Shown here: positions 1 to 11,356 of the stretch, one piece after another | Layout: each line of letters starts with the position of its first letter | How positions within the stretch are numbered: the first letter of the stretch is position 1 | Origin: an uncultured Pseudomonas sp. | GTDB lineage: Bacteria > Pseudomonadota > Gammaproteobacteria > Pseudomonadales > Pseudomonadaceae | DNA: 64,000 bases | Direction: 5' to 3' | NCBI RefSeq assembly: GCF_913774235.1 | Contig: NZ_CAJYDW010000006.1 | Location: 62,001 to 126,000, forward strand | Position numbers and translations under genes: made by a program | The notes under the pieces: model-generated | Databases searched by the model: none | Told to the model about the DNA's origin: nothing | What the model saw: the letters and a program-made list of their open reading frames with translations, nothing else

Positions 1-1037
1 TCGTCTCCTTCCCGGCAGGTCGCCTGGTCGAGAGCCTGGGTTACAAGAAGGGCATCATCGTTGGCCTGCTCACCGCCGGTGTCGGCTGTGTACTCTTCTA
101 TCCGGCGGCCGGCGCCCAATCCTACGGCTTTTTCCTGACCGCCCTCTTCGTCCTGGCGGCCGGCATCACCGTACTGCAGGTAGCGGCGAACCCCTACGTC
201 ACCATCCTCGGCAAGCCGGAAACCGCGGCCTCGCGCCTCAACCTCACCCAGGCCTTCAACTCTTTGGGCACCACCGTCGGCCCGCTGGTGGGTGCAGTGA
301 CCATCCTGGCGCTGGTCGGTGAAGACTCCGCCGCCCACTCGGTGCAGCTGCCCTACCTGATCCTGGCGGGCATGCTGGTCGCTCTGGCCGTGATCATCGG
401 CCTGTTCCGCCTGCCGCAGATCAAGGACACCGAACAGGACAACGCCACCGACGAGAACGCCCTGACCGCCAACAGCGTCTGGGCCTATCGCCACCTGCTG
501 CTCGGCGTGGTCGGCATCTTCATGTACGTGGGCGCGGAGGTGTCCATCGGCAGCTACCTGGTGAGCCTGATGGAAAGCCCGGATGTGGCCAGCCTGGACG
601 CCGCCACCGCCGCCAAGTACCTGTCCCTTTACTGGGGCGGCGCCATGATCGGCCGCTTCATCGGCGGCGTGGTGATGACCAAGGTACGCCCGAACCTGGC
701 CCTGAGCTTCAATGCCATCGCCATCGGCGTGCTGCTGGCCGTGGCCGTGCTGCAGGGCGGCAAGGTCGCCATGTGGGCGCTGCTGGCGATCGGTTTCTTC
801 AACTCCATCATGTTCCCGACCATCTTCTCCCTGGCCCTCAAGGGCCTGGGCAAGTTCACCTCCAAGGGTTCGGGCCTGCTGTGCATGGGTATCGTCGGCG
901 GTGCGCTGGTGCCGGCCATCCAGGGCTACTTCGCCGATACCATCGGCCTGCTGCCCTCCTTCCTGATCCCCCTGGCCTGCTACCTCTACATCCTGTTCTA
1001 CGGCGTGATGGGCTACCGCCCCACCCTGCGTCGCTGA
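1..1037 (+). CDS. Sugar MFS transporter, FucP/GluP type (5' truncated)
   Basis: Inner-membrane proton/sugar symporter of the fucose/glucose/galactose branch of the MFS. The gene enters from the left edge; the open frame runs from base 3, leaving 344 residues. The segment reading AANPYVTILGKPETAASRLN, followed by LTQAFNSLGTTVGPL, is the typical central region of FucP/GluP proteins, and about eight hydrophobic segments follow. It ends on TGA and is followed by a perfect 12-bp stem. The substrate cannot be decided: glucose, galactose and fucose transporters all carry this motif. The upstream neighbours that would help are outside the window. Confidence 0.85.
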   Translation, partial: VSFPAGRLVESLGYKKGIIVGLLTAGVGCVLFYPAAGAQSYGFFLTALFVLAAGITVLQVAANPYVTILGKPETAASRLNLTQAFNSLGTTVGPLVGAVTILALVGEDSAAHSVQLPYLILAGMLVALAVIIGLFRLPQIKDTEQDNATDENALTANSVWAYRHLLLGVVGIFMYVGAEVSIGSYLVSLMESPDVASLDAATAAKYLSLYWGGAMIGRFIGGVVMTKVRPNLALSFNAIAIGVLLAVAVLQGGKVAMWALLAIGFFNSIMFPTIFSLALKGLGKFTSKGSGLLCMGIVGGALVPAIQGYFADTIGLLPSFLIPLACYLYILFYGVMGYRPTLRR

Positions 1038-1044
1038 TCCCCCT

Positions 1045-1073
1045 CGAAGCGCTGGCGCCCTGCCAGCGCTTCG
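1045..1073 (+). terminator. Stem-loop after the sugar transporter gene
   Basis: CGAAGCGCTGGC pairs perfectly with GCCAGCGCTTCG over a short loop, 8 bases after the stop codon. There is no clear T-run, so it may be a weak terminator or an mRNA-stabilising hairpin. Confidence 0.5.
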
Positions 1074-1371
1074 TCCCTCCTGCTCCGCCCCCTATCCCGC
1101 TTTCACGACAACCCGCCTACGACCCCGCAGCCTGGTGGGCCGTACGCACCTGTACGACGCCGGCGAGCATCCCCTCTCCCCGACATCGCAAGGCCCGCCC
1201 AGGGCGCGCTGCCGCCCTTCGCCATAGCTTGGCTGCCACTTGGCAATGCGCTGGAGCTGCCGCCCTGGAATCCTGGCCGTCACCCTGAGTCTCCCGCCTA
1301 TGGATCGCTCGGCACTCTCAGCCGGGCACATCACCGACGCCCTCCCCGCACCGAATCCTGCGCAAAAGAAA
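1074..1371. other. Intergenic region without recognisable gene
   Basis: About 300 bases between the sugar transporter stem-loop and the dctA terminator. Open frames here are short, lack a ribosome site and resemble no family I recognise. No repeat or RNA gene was seen. Confidence 0.5.
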
Positions 1372-1397
1372 ACGCCCGTATCTTTCGATACGGGCGT
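1372..1397 (-). terminator. Rho-independent terminator of dctA
   Basis: ACGCCCGTATC pairs with GATACGGGCGT over a short loop. On the minus strand the stem is followed by TTTTCTTTT, the expected U-rich tract, about 50 bases downstream of the dctA stop. Confidence 0.85.
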
Positions 1398-1445
1398 CTT
1401 GTCGTTACCGCAGGGACCGCTTCAGGAGCAGCCCTCGCGCGAGGC

Positions 1446-2795
1446 TCAGGCAGTCTGGCGAGCTTCCTCGACTTCGACGGCGTTCGGGCCGCGAGCGAGT
1501 TCGGTCTGCAGGGTCTGCTCGTCCAGCTGGCCGCACCACTTGGCGACCACGATGGAGGCCACGCCGTTACCGACCAGGTTGGTCAGGGCGCGGGCTTCGG
1601 ACATGAAGCGGTCGATACCCAGGATCAGCGCCAGACCGGCGACCGGTACGTGACCGACGGCGGACAGGGTGGCGGCCAGCACGATGAAGCCGCTACCGGT
1701 GACGCCTGCAGCACCCTTGGAGGAGATCAGCAGCACCAGCAGCAGGGTGATCTGGTGGGTGATGTCCATCTGGGTGTTGGTGGCCTGGGCGATGAATACC
1801 GCGGCCATGGTCAGGTAGATGGAAGTACCGTCGAGGTTGAAGGAGTAGCCGGTGGGGATCACCAGGCCAACCACCGACTTCTCGGCGCCCAGCTTCTGCA
1901 TCTTGGTCAGCATGCGCGGCAGGGCGGACTCGGAGGACGAGGTACCCAGCACGATCAGCAGTTCTTCACGGATGTACTTGATGAACTTGAGGATGCTGAA
2001 GCCGTGCACGCGCGCCACGGCACCCAGCACCACCAGCACGAACAGCAGGCAGGTGATGTAGAAGCAGGCCATCAGGTAGCCCAGCTGCACCAGGGTGCCG
2101 ACGCCGTACTTGCCGATGGTGAACGCCATAGCACCGAAGGCGCCGATGGGGGCGAGCTTCATGATGACGTTGATGATGTTGAAGAAGACGTGGGAGATGC
2201 GGTCGATGAAGTTGAACACCAGTTGACCGGTCTCGCCCAGGCGATGCAGGGCGTAGCCGAACAGCACGGCGAAGAACAGTACCTGCAGGATCTCACCGGT
2301 AGCGAAGGCATTGACGACCGTCGACGGGATGATGTTCATCAGGAAGTCGATGGTGCTCTGCTTCTCGCCAGCCGCGGCGTAGGCAGCGATGCCCTTGGTG
2401 TCCAGGGTGCTGACGTCGACGTTCATGCCGGCGCCCGGCTGGACGACGTTGACCACGATCAGGCCGATCAGCAGCGCGACGGTGGAGAAGATTTCGAAGT
2501 ACAGCAGGGCCATGCCACCGGTCTTACCGACCGCCTTCATGTTCTGCATGCCGGCGATACCCGTTACCACGGTGCAGAAGATGATGGGCGCGATGACCAT
2601 CTTGATCAGCTTGATGAAACCATCGCCCAGCGGCTTCATGGCAGCGCCGGTCTGGGGATAGAAGTGGCCGAGCAGCACACCCAGGATGATGGCGACGATC
2701 ACCTGGAAGTACAGACTCTTGTAGAGGGGTTGCTTGACGTTTCGCTTGGGTGCGGGAGCAGTAGTCGTTGTTGTTGTGTCGACGGTGGCGGTCAT
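1446..2795 (-). CDS. dctA: C4-dicarboxylate:cation symporter DctA
   Basis: Inner-membrane carrier importing succinate, fumarate and malate with protons or sodium (DAACS family). The 449-residue product has a Thr-rich N-terminus, then [20 protein letters not shown], the serine-rich hairpin [16 protein letters not shown], and the conserved [16 protein letters not shown] and [11 protein letters not shown] segments of the transport core. The ATG at 2795 is chosen over an upstream in-frame start at 2867 because AAGGGAAAG sits just before it and the family begins here. It is a single-gene unit with a sigma-54-type promoter upstream and a strong terminator downstream. The two-component partner DctB/DctD is not in the window. 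Confidence 0.95.
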   Translation of the reverse strand: MTATVDTTTTTTAPAPKRNVKQPLYKSLYFQVIVAIILGVLLGHFYPQTGAAMKPLGDGFIKLIKMVIAPIIFCTVVTGIAGMQNMKAVGKTGGMALLYFEIFSTVALLIGLIVVNVVQPGAGMNVDVSTLDTKGIAAYAAAGEKQSTIDFLMNIIPSTVVNAFATGEILQVLFFAVLFGYALHRLGETGQLVFNFIDRISHVFFNIINVIMKLAPIGAFGAMAFTIGKYGVGTLVQLGYLMACFYITCLLFVLVVLGAVARVHGFSILKFIKYIREELLIVLGTSSSESALPRMLTKMQKLGAEKSVVGLVIPTGYSFNLDGTSIYLTMAAVFIAQATNTQMDITHQITLLLVLLISSKGAAGVTGSGFIVLAATLSAVGHVPVAGLALILGIDRFMSEARALTNLVGNGVASIVVAKWCGQLDEQTLQTELARGPNAVEVEEARQTA

Positions 2796-2960
2796 GGCTC
2801 TTTCCCTTGTGGCCACTACCTGACGTCCTGTCTCGAGTGGGCACCTGACTGAAAGTGGCTCTCTCATCCTGAGAGCTTTTTGTTGTGGATCCGATGGCCG
2901 CGCGACGGTGACACCGGTATCTGCCTGTAACTAAGCAATAGCCGTTCCACTTTTGTCTGC

Positions 2961-2975
2961 GCAATCAAATGGCCA
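2961..2975 (-). promoter_or_regulatory. Sigma-54 (-24/-12) promoter for dctA
   Basis: On the minus strand TGGCCATTTGATTGC matches the RpoN consensus TGGCAC-N5-TTGC, with the GG and GC doublets exactly ten bases apart. It would start transcription near 2950, leaving a leader of about 150 bases before dctA. RpoN with DctD control of dctA is established in other pseudomonads, which supports the call. Confidence 0.65.
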
Positions 2976-3195
2976 GCTTTCATGCACCTTTCAGCCGAAA
3001 GTCTAGTTGCGAAACCAGGGCGAGACTCCGCCATCCGACGAAAACGGGCGGAAATCCCCCACCGCCCAAGGCGGTTTTCCGCCCATGCAGATCGGTAGTC
3101 GGCTATCCTCAGCTCGCCTTTTCGGAAGCGCCGGCATGAGCTGCCACCTTCCCCGCCGAGTAGAATGCCGGGACCACCCTGCCACCGTGCCCACC

Positions 3196-3930
3196 ATGCA
3201 AGAGAAGGATCTACCGGGCTGCTGCACCGCGCCCACTCCCCTCGCCCCCCTGGGCGAAGACCTGGCATCACTGGAAATCATCTGTTGCCGCTTCGACCCC
3301 GCCCAGGTCGACTTCGAGCGCGACACCTTGCGCCTGGGCGTGCAGCCACCGGACAACCTCTGGCGCGCCGTGGCCAAGCGCCAGGCCGAATACCTCGCGG
3401 GGCGCCTCTGCGCCCGGGAGGCCCTGCGGCGCCTGACCGGCAGCCCCGCGGTCCCGGGGCACCGCAGTCAGGACCGCGGCCCGGCCTGGCCGGCGGGCCA
3501 GGTGGGCGCCATCACCCATAGCCATGGCTGGGCCGCGGCGGCGGTGGGTCACCAGGAGGAATATCTGGGCATAGGCCTGGACGCCGAGTCGCTACTCGAA
3601 CCCGCCAAGGCCCTGCGCCTGGTCGACCAGATCCTCACCCCGACCGAACTCGCGCGCCTGCATCCACTCGACGAAAGCCAGCAAGCCCTCGCCATCACCC
3701 TGGCCTTTTCGGCCAAGGAAAGTCTGTTCAAGGCTCTCCATCCCCAGGTGCAACAGATGTTCTTCTTCCAGGACGCCGAGATCCTGGCGTGGGACCTCGC
3801 CACCGGCCACTTCGCCATCCGCCTGCTCATCGACCTGTCCCCGCGCTGGACGGCCGGAGCCGAGTTGAGTGGCCATTTCCAAGTGGATGACGAGCAGCGG
3901 CTGCTGACGTTGCTGGCCGTGCGCGCCTAG
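3196..3930 (+). CDS. pcpS: 4'-phosphopantetheinyl transferase (PcpS/EntD type)
   Basis: Transfers phosphopantetheine from CoA to acyl, peptidyl or aryl carrier proteins in the cytoplasm. Recognised from GIGLDAESL (metal-binding Asp) and FSAKESLFKAL (the W/FxxKES signature) in the last two thirds. The start at 3196 gives 244 residues, close to P. aeruginosa PcpS (about 242); the frame stays open upstream to 3007 but without family-like sequence. It is the only gene on this strand between dctA and nrdA. Pseudomonads commonly use one such enzyme for both fatty acid and siderophore carrier proteins, so it is probably essential. Confidence 0.88.
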   Translation: MQEKDLPGCCTAPTPLAPLGEDLASLEIICCRFDPAQVDFERDTLRLGVQPPDNLWRAVAKRQAEYLAGRLCAREALRRLTGSPAVPGHRSQDRGPAWPAGQVGAITHSHGWAAAAVGHQEEYLGIGLDAESLLEPAKALRLVDQILTPTELARLHPLDESQQALAITLAFSAKESLFKALHPQVQQMFFFQDAEILAWDLATGHFAIRLLIDLSPRWTAGAELSGHFQVDDEQRLLTLLAVRA

Positions 3931-3954
3931 CAGCGCATGCTCATCCGCGGCCTT

Positions 3955-4000
3955 AATAAGGAAGGGGGTAGCGCTCAAATAAGGAAGGGGGTAGCGCTCA
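3955..4000. repeat. Perfect 23-bp tandem duplication
   Basis: A 23-base unit beginning AATAAGGAAGGGGGTAGCG occurs twice head to tail (3955-3977 and 3978-4000) with no mismatch, 25 bases after the pcpS stop. It lies outside any gene; a recent slippage or duplication event is likely. Confidence 0.9.
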
Positions 4001-4214
4001 GGGTCAAAAACGGCGCCGAGGCAGAAGGTCGCACCGTCTATCTACCGTTTTCTTATGTCGGCTGGGACGCTCATAGCGAACCGGTATATCCAGCCACTTT
4101 TCTGGATGCGACATAGTCGGCGCCTGTACGTTATTTGATCAGCAGGCCCTGAGACCGGAGTTGGCGAGGGCTGGCATGGGCCCGCCCCCAGGATACCCCC
4201 CAATGCCGAACAGC

Positions 4215-4234
4215 TTATCCACGCGTTATCCACA
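4215..4234 (+). promoter_or_regulatory. Tandem DnaA boxes upstream of nrdA
   Basis: TTATCCACG (4215-4223) and TTATCCACA (4226-4234) are in direct orientation 11 bases apart. The second is a perfect consensus DnaA box and the first differs at one base. DnaA control of nrdAB is known in E. coli, so they probably couple ribonucleotide reductase expression to replication. Confidence 0.7.
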
Positions 4235-4250
4235 GCCGAAAACGTGATAA

Positions 4251-4298
4251 ACGCGACATCTAGTGGCCCCGGACGTAGTACAACACCATATATAGCAG
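4251..4298 (+). promoter_or_regulatory. Pair of NrdR boxes upstream of nrdA
   Basis: ACGCGACATCTAGTGG (4251-4266) and ACACCATATATAGCAG (4283-4298) match the NrdR consensus ACACWATATATWGTGT at 11 and 12 of 16 positions. Their starts are 32 bases apart, three helical turns, which is the known arrangement for this ATP-cone repressor. They lie about 270 bases before nrdA. Confidence 0.75.
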
Positions 4299-4567
4299 TT
4301 CGTCGGTGGGGACTGGGACGGCGAAACACCCCCCTGTCAAGACTGTCTTCCCTTACGATGAGGGCTTATCCTGTCGCCCGAATTATGAATTTCCAGGGTC
4401 CCTGGACCCCGCCCGTCGACGCCCTCGGGAGTCGGCGTCGGCACGGCTTTTCGTTGGAATCTTCATTGGTAGTCGCGCGACGCTCGCGTCGCGCAGGCCC
4501 TGGGCCAACCCGCTTCCGGACCACCGGCTCGCCGATGGTCCCCTATTTCAGATCAAGGGAGATCCGC
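4299..4567 (+). other. Long leader between NrdR boxes and nrdA
   Basis: The nrdA frame stays open through this stretch, but the encoded residues are unlike any NrdA, and the AAGGGA ribosome site lies at its end (4555-4560). I treat it as the nrdA 5' untranslated region. No riboswitch fold was recognised by eye. Confidence 0.55.
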
Positions 4568-7483
<2,916 letters not shown>

Positions 7484-7490
7484 GTACCCA

Positions 7491-7512
7491 AGCCCTCTCT
7501 TAGCAGAGGGCT
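7491..7512 (+). terminator. Stem-loop after nrdA
   Basis: AGCCCTCT pairs with AGAGGGCT, followed by GCTCTTTA. It may attenuate transcription between nrdA and nrdB or cap the nrdA message. Confidence 0.5.
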
Positions 7513-7521
7513 GCTCTTTAT

Positions 7522-7615
7522 CCCCTCTCCCCCTGGGAGAGGGTTAGGGTGAGGGCAAACCCCTACACCCAAAGCTCTAGATCCCCTCCCTTCAGGAGAG
7601 GGCTAGGGTGAGGGC
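7522..7615. repeat. Two GAGAGGG-type intergenic repeats between nrdA and nrdB
   Basis: Copies at 7522-7556 and 7583-7615 share the pattern CCCCTC...GGAGAGGG-T/C-TAGGGTGAGGGC, each a small hairpin plus the TAGGGTGAGGG tail. This REP-like element is widespread between genes in proteobacterial genomes. It separates the two nrd subunits here. Confidence 0.75.
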
Positions 7616-7660
7616 CCCAACTGCCCCGCCCCCACCACACAGCCACCCAGGAGACACCCC

Positions 7661-8911
7661 ATGCTGAACTGGGAAGAATTCGACAAAGACGACGACACCA
7701 CCACCGCCAAGCCCGTCCAGGCCGCTGGCCAGCAGGCCCCCGCCCAGACCGAGCGTCTGGACTCCGAGGGCGACGCCCTGGCCCATGACGCCCGCGCCGT
7801 GGACGCCACCGACTCCGCCGCCGTGGCCCGCGCCAAGGCCGCGCTGAACGAGCTGGACATCCAGGAAGGCCTGGACGACCTGGAAGGCTCATCCGCCCGC
7901 GTGCACGTCGGCGACAAGCAGATGATCAACGCCCGCGCCGACCTCAACCAGCTCGTGCCCTTCAAGTACGACTGGGCCTGGCAGAAGTATCTGGATGGTT
8001 GCGCCAACCACTGGATGCCCCAGGAAGTGAACATGAATGCCGACATCGCGACCTGGAAGAGCGCGGACGGCCTCACCGAGGACGAGCGCCGCATCGTCAA
8101 GCGCAACCTCGGCTTCTTCTCCACCGCCGACTCCCTGGTCGCCAACAACCTGGTGCTGGCCGTCTATCGCCTGATCACCAACCCGGAGTGCCGCCAGTAC
8201 ATCCTGCGCCAGGCCTTCGAAGAGGCGATCCATACTCATGCCTACCAGTACTGCATCGAGTCGCTGGGCATGGATGAAGGCGAGATCTTCAACATGTACC
8301 ACGAGATCCCGAGCGTCGCGAAAAAGGCGAGCTGGGGCCTGAAGTACACCCGTTCCATCTCCGACCCCGAGTTCAAGACCGGCACCCCGGAGACCGATCG
8401 CCAGTTCCTCAAGAACCTGATCGCCTACTACTGCGTGCTGGAAGGCATCTTCTTCTACTGCGGCTTCACCCAGATCCTCTCCATGGGCCGCCGCAACAAG
8501 ATGACCGGCACCGCCGAGCAGTTCCAGTACATCCTGCGCGACGAGTCCATGCACCTGAACTTCGGCATCGACATGATCAACCAGATCAAGATCGAGAACC
8601 CCCATCTGTGGGATGCCCAGATGAAGGACGAAGCCACCCAGATGATCCTCCAGGGCACCCAGCTGGAGATCGAATACGCCCGCGACACCATGCCCCGCGG
8701 CGTGCTGGGCATGAACGCGGCGATGATGGAGGACTACCTCAAGTTCATCGCCAACCGCCGCCTGACCCAGATCGGCCTCAAGGAAGAATACCCGGGCGCC
8801 ACCAACCCCTTCCCCTGGATGAGCGAGATCATGGACCTCAAGAAGGAGAAGAACTTCTTCGAGACGCGGGTGATCGAGTATCAGACGGGTGGGGCGCTGA
8901 GCTGGGATTGA
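7661..8911 (+). CDS. nrdB: Ribonucleoside-diphosphate reductase beta subunit NrdB
   Basis: Small subunit of class Ia reductase; houses the di-iron centre and tyrosyl radical used by NrdA. The 416-residue length equals the Pseudomonas form and exceeds E. coli NrdB because of an acidic N-terminal extension. Ligand candidates are Asp157 (STADSL), Glu188-x-x-His191 (EEAIHTHAY), Glu in [11 protein letters not shown] and Glu/His in [10 protein letters not shown]. Tyr195, four residues after His191, fits the radical tyrosine. CAGGAG precedes the ATG by 7 bases. It is followed by a strong terminator, closing the nrdAB unit. Confidence 0.97.
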   Translation: MLNWEEFDKDDDTTTAKPVQAAGQQAPAQTERLDSEGDALAHDARAVDATDSAAVARAKAALNELDIQEGLDDLEGSSARVHVGDKQMINARADLNQLVPFKYDWAWQKYLDGCANHWMPQEVNMNADIATWKSADGLTEDERRIVKRNLGFFSTADSLVANNLVLAVYRLITNPECRQYILRQAFEEAIHTHAYQYCIESLGMDEGEIFNMYHEIPSVAKKASWGLKYTRSISDPEFKTGTPETDRQFLKNLIAYYCVLEGIFFYCGFTQILSMGRRNKMTGTAEQFQYILRDESMHLNFGIDMINQIKIENPHLWDAQMKDEATQMILQGTQLEIEYARDTMPRGVLGMNAAMMEDYLKFIANRRLTQIGLKEEYPGATNPFPWMSEIMDLKKEKNFFETRVIEYQTGGALSWD

Positions 8912-8987
8912 TTACCAAGCTAAGACATTGAGATTGAATAGCAACGCTTTACCCGGGAGTAGACATTCGGGCTAGCAAAGGAATCAT

Positions 8988-9014
8988 AGCCCCGCTTAAT
9001 GCGGGGCTTTTCTT
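8988..9014 (+). terminator. Rho-independent terminator of nrdAB
   Basis: AGCCCCGC pairs with GCGGGGCT over TTAAT and is followed by TTTTCTT. It ends about 12 bases before the next ATG. Confidence 0.9.
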
Positions 9015-9026
9015 AAAAGGACAGCG

Positions 9027-9818
9027 ATGCATACTCTACGTCTTTTACTGATACTACTAGCCAGTCTGACAGGCAACGTTAGCTTTGCTTATTCATCAGC
9101 TGGCGCAGAAGATTATGAAAAAGCACTAAAGACCGCAGAGCACTTACAAAAGACCATATCTATAGCAAAAGACCTCCTGGCCAGAGGAGATAAAAACGCG
9201 ATAGATGAAAAAACAAAAAAACAACTCACTGACAATGCAATTGCATATAGAGCAAGCCTAGAAGCATCTGCAAACCTTGGATTCGCACCCGCTCAGCATC
9301 TTCTTGCATATACCCTTAAGCACGAGCGCTCTAAGGATAATAAAAAGATCTGTGAGCTGCTTGATCTTGCATCCCACCAAGGTTTGCTCGCATCCAGCTT
9401 AGCGAGAACAACTGCTTGTATTGGACAACAAACAGACCCGAAGAAAATGATTGAGGCTCAGCAGGGCTTTGTAAGCGACATAGCCTCCAACCTGTCAAAG
9501 CATGACCCCTATTCAAAGTATTATCCAATCCAAGCCTTCCAGCGTCCCGACTGCATGGATTTGCCTTCCCTCGATGAGAAAGCCTCAATGGAGGAGATTG
9601 CTGCAGCGCCTGCTGCGCCCAAACTCAGCCTAGCGCAATTTAGCGCAGAAGCAAACTTCTTCATTGCTAGAAGTGAGGATAATCAGAAAATTGAGGATGC
9701 GCTGCAACACCTTAATCAGGCAGAAGAACTAGGCTGTACAAGTAAGTATTTCATCAATACAAAAAACACCATTACTAAGCGCATTGAGCAGCAAAAGCTT
9801 ACGCCTAAAGCAAATTAA
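9027..9818 (+). CDS. AT-rich secreted protein with Sel1-like region
   Basis: Function unknown. The 263-residue product starts with a signal peptide (MHTLRLLLILLASLTGNVSFA). Helical segments such as EASANLGFAPAQHLLAYTLK, and later ASHQGLLASSLA, resemble Sel1/TPR-type repeats, so a periplasmic protein-interaction role is likely. The start at 9027 is supported by AAAAGGA 7 bases upstream. Base composition is far richer in A and T than every neighbour, and codons such as AAA, ATA and GAT are frequent, which points to recent transfer. It stands alone between the nrdAB terminator and an unrelated membrane protein gene. Confidence 0.7.
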   Translation: MHTLRLLLILLASLTGNVSFAYSSAGAEDYEKALKTAEHLQKTISIAKDLLARGDKNAIDEKTKKQLTDNAIAYRASLEASANLGFAPAQHLLAYTLKHERSKDNKKICELLDLASHQGLLASSLARTTACIGQQTDPKKMIEAQQGFVSDIASNLSKHDPYSKYYPIQAFQRPDCMDLPSLDEKASMEEIAAAPAAPKLSLAQFSAEANFFIARSEDNQKIEDALQHLNQAEELGCTSKYFINTKNTITKRIEQQKLTPKAN

Positions 9819-9956
9819 TTTAGATAAAAAGAGATTAGCCGGGCTGCGGCGTTAGATTTTATAGCTAAAAGTATCCTGCAATGGAAACTCAAGACCTATG
9901 CATCTAAATATTGGCCGTAGGTTTTTCGTCCTACTTTGACAGCCGCTCTCCAATAG

Positions 9957-9987
9957 AAAAGGCTAAGCTGTTTTCCACGCTACGGAA
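9957..9987. repeat. Degenerate type-A REP element
   Basis: AAGCTGTTTTCCACGCTACGG matches the right half of the REP family surrounding the RAYT gene at 14566; the left arm is eroded. Confidence 0.55.
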
Positions 9988-10033
9988 GCCCAACGAATTT
10001 CTGCTGAGAGCCATTTATACTCAAGGATGAACC

Positions 10034-11077
10034 ATGCCCCGTTGGACCGACCAACCCGCCACCGACACGGATGCCGTCTTCGATTTCATCCTAAAATTCT
10101 CCGGCACCGTCCTGCGGCGCCATGCTTCGCTGTTGGCCAAGGTGCTGCCGCCGACCTTCGGCTTCGGGATGTTCCTAGCCTATTTCGCCCGTAATCACTT
10201 CTATCCCAGCTTCGACCTCTTCCAGTTCTCGTCGCTGCTGTTGGCTGCAGCGTGCCTGGGCTTTTTGACCATAGGCGCATTCGTTGCCGCGCTGTTCCTG
10301 CCAGGCGCCTGGGTCTATTACCGCTTCATCAATACGCCGGCGATCAAGGAAGACATCACCTACGCCCTGCCCTATCGCACCGAAGGGCGCTTTCGCAAGA
10401 TCATGCTGTTGATGATGCTGGTGTTCTTCGTGCCCTATCTGTTGGCGGGGTTCAGCGATGCGGCCATTCTCTTCGTCGATCCTGAGCTGTTCGTCGGCGT
10501 TGCCTTGCTTGCGCCCATTCCTATCACGCTACTGGCGGGCATTGCCGTGCAGGGGCTATTCGACTTGCGCCGCTTCAGTTTCCTGAAGTTCGTCTGGGAG
10601 GCTTACCTGCCAACGATGGTCGTCGGCCTGTTCATTGTCTGGATGCTAGCCCAAGCCTATCCACTGGTGAGCGATTGGCAGCCGTTATTAAAGTGGGGCG
10701 CCCTGGCCATCGCCCCCTTCATCATCAGCTTCGTCGTGACGATGACGTCCATGGTGTTCATCGCTGGCTGGAATGCGGCACTGATGTTTTCGCTGTTTTT
10801 CGCCCTCTTCCTGGCCGGCTATAGCGGGGTGCTGACCACTCTGCCCGAGACGATGGTCAAGACGCTGGGCCTGGGTAACTACCAAGCCAAGGCCATCGTG
10901 CTGGATGCGTCCTATTGCGCCAAAGAACAGGCCAGGGTGCTACCTACCAACGAGCAGTGCGTGCTGCAGGATGTGCAGGTGGTCTGGTCGTTGGGCGAGG
11001 CGATCGTGCTGCGCCTGGCGGATGGCAGCACGGCGCGGTTGCCGGCTACGGCGATTCGGGCATTGGTGAGGCCCTAG
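10034..11077 (+). CDS. Polytopic inner-membrane protein of unknown function
   Basis: 347 residues. After a polar N-terminus come about seven strongly hydrophobic stretches, for example FSSLLLAAACLGFLTIGAFV, LLLMMLVFFVPYLLAG and MVFIAGWNAALMFSLFFALF. The last 80 or so residues (from TLGLGNYQAKAIVLDAS) form a soluble domain that contains two cysteines and probably faces one side of the membrane. No family motif was recognised. The reading frame matches the codon use of the chromosome, so it is a real gene. It sits alone, with a degenerate REP upstream and another REP pair downstream. Confidence 0.75.
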   Translation: MPRWTDQPATDTDAVFDFILKFSGTVLRRHASLLAKVLPPTFGFGMFLAYFARNHFYPSFDLFQFSSLLLAAACLGFLTIGAFVAALFLPGAWVYYRFINTPAIKEDITYALPYRTEGRFRKIMLLMMLVFFVPYLLAGFSDAAILFVDPELFVGVALLAPIPITLLAGIAVQGLFDLRRFSFLKFVWEAYLPTMVVGLFIVWMLAQAYPLVSDWQPLLKWGALAIAPFIISFVVTMTSMVFIAGWNAALMFSLFFALFLAGYSGVLTTLPETMVKTLGLGNYQAKAIVLDASYCAKEQARVLPTNEQCVLQDVQVVWSLGEAIVLRLADGSTARLPATAIRALVRP

Positions 11078-11177
11078 GCGAATCCAAGGGCCAGCCTTCG
11101 CAGGCGTGAGCGTGAGGCTTCAGTCCGCGGCTATGCGCGGGCGAAAGCGTCCAGCGAGTGGCTTGAGCGGGCGTCGG

Positions 11178-11248
11178 GTGGGCAACGCGCAGCTCGTCCA
11201 CGCAGCCCGGCGTGAGCGGCAAAGACTGCGCCGTTTTCCACGTTACGG
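11178..11248. repeat. Type-B plus type-A REP pair
   Basis: GTGGGCAACGCG...CGTCCAC (11178-11201, type B) is followed by CGCCGTTTTCCACGTTACGG (type A, 11216-11248). Both are variants of the units around the RAYT gene 3.3 kb away, in inverse A/B order. Confidence 0.7.
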
Positions 11249-11356
11249 AGGAGCGCTTCCGTCACTCGCCTATAAGGCCCGGCCGGTGCCGTTGCGGTGT
11301 GAGCAGGTTGGCGTGGGAGCCTATCGTTGAAGGCGGCGCCGCACGGTGGCGCCGGA

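Noticed and set aside
1650-2852. Long antisense frame over dctA (400 codons)
   Set aside because: It is a shadow of the GC-biased third codon positions of dctA; composition is low-complexity His/Gln/Asp and no ribosome site is present.
4244-4567. N-terminal extension of nrdA (108 extra codons)
   Set aside because: The second NrdR box lies inside it, the encoded residues look random, and a good ribosome site immediately precedes the ATG at 4568.
11106-11330. 74-codon frame downstream of the membrane protein gene
   Set aside because: It spans REP elements and has no family features.
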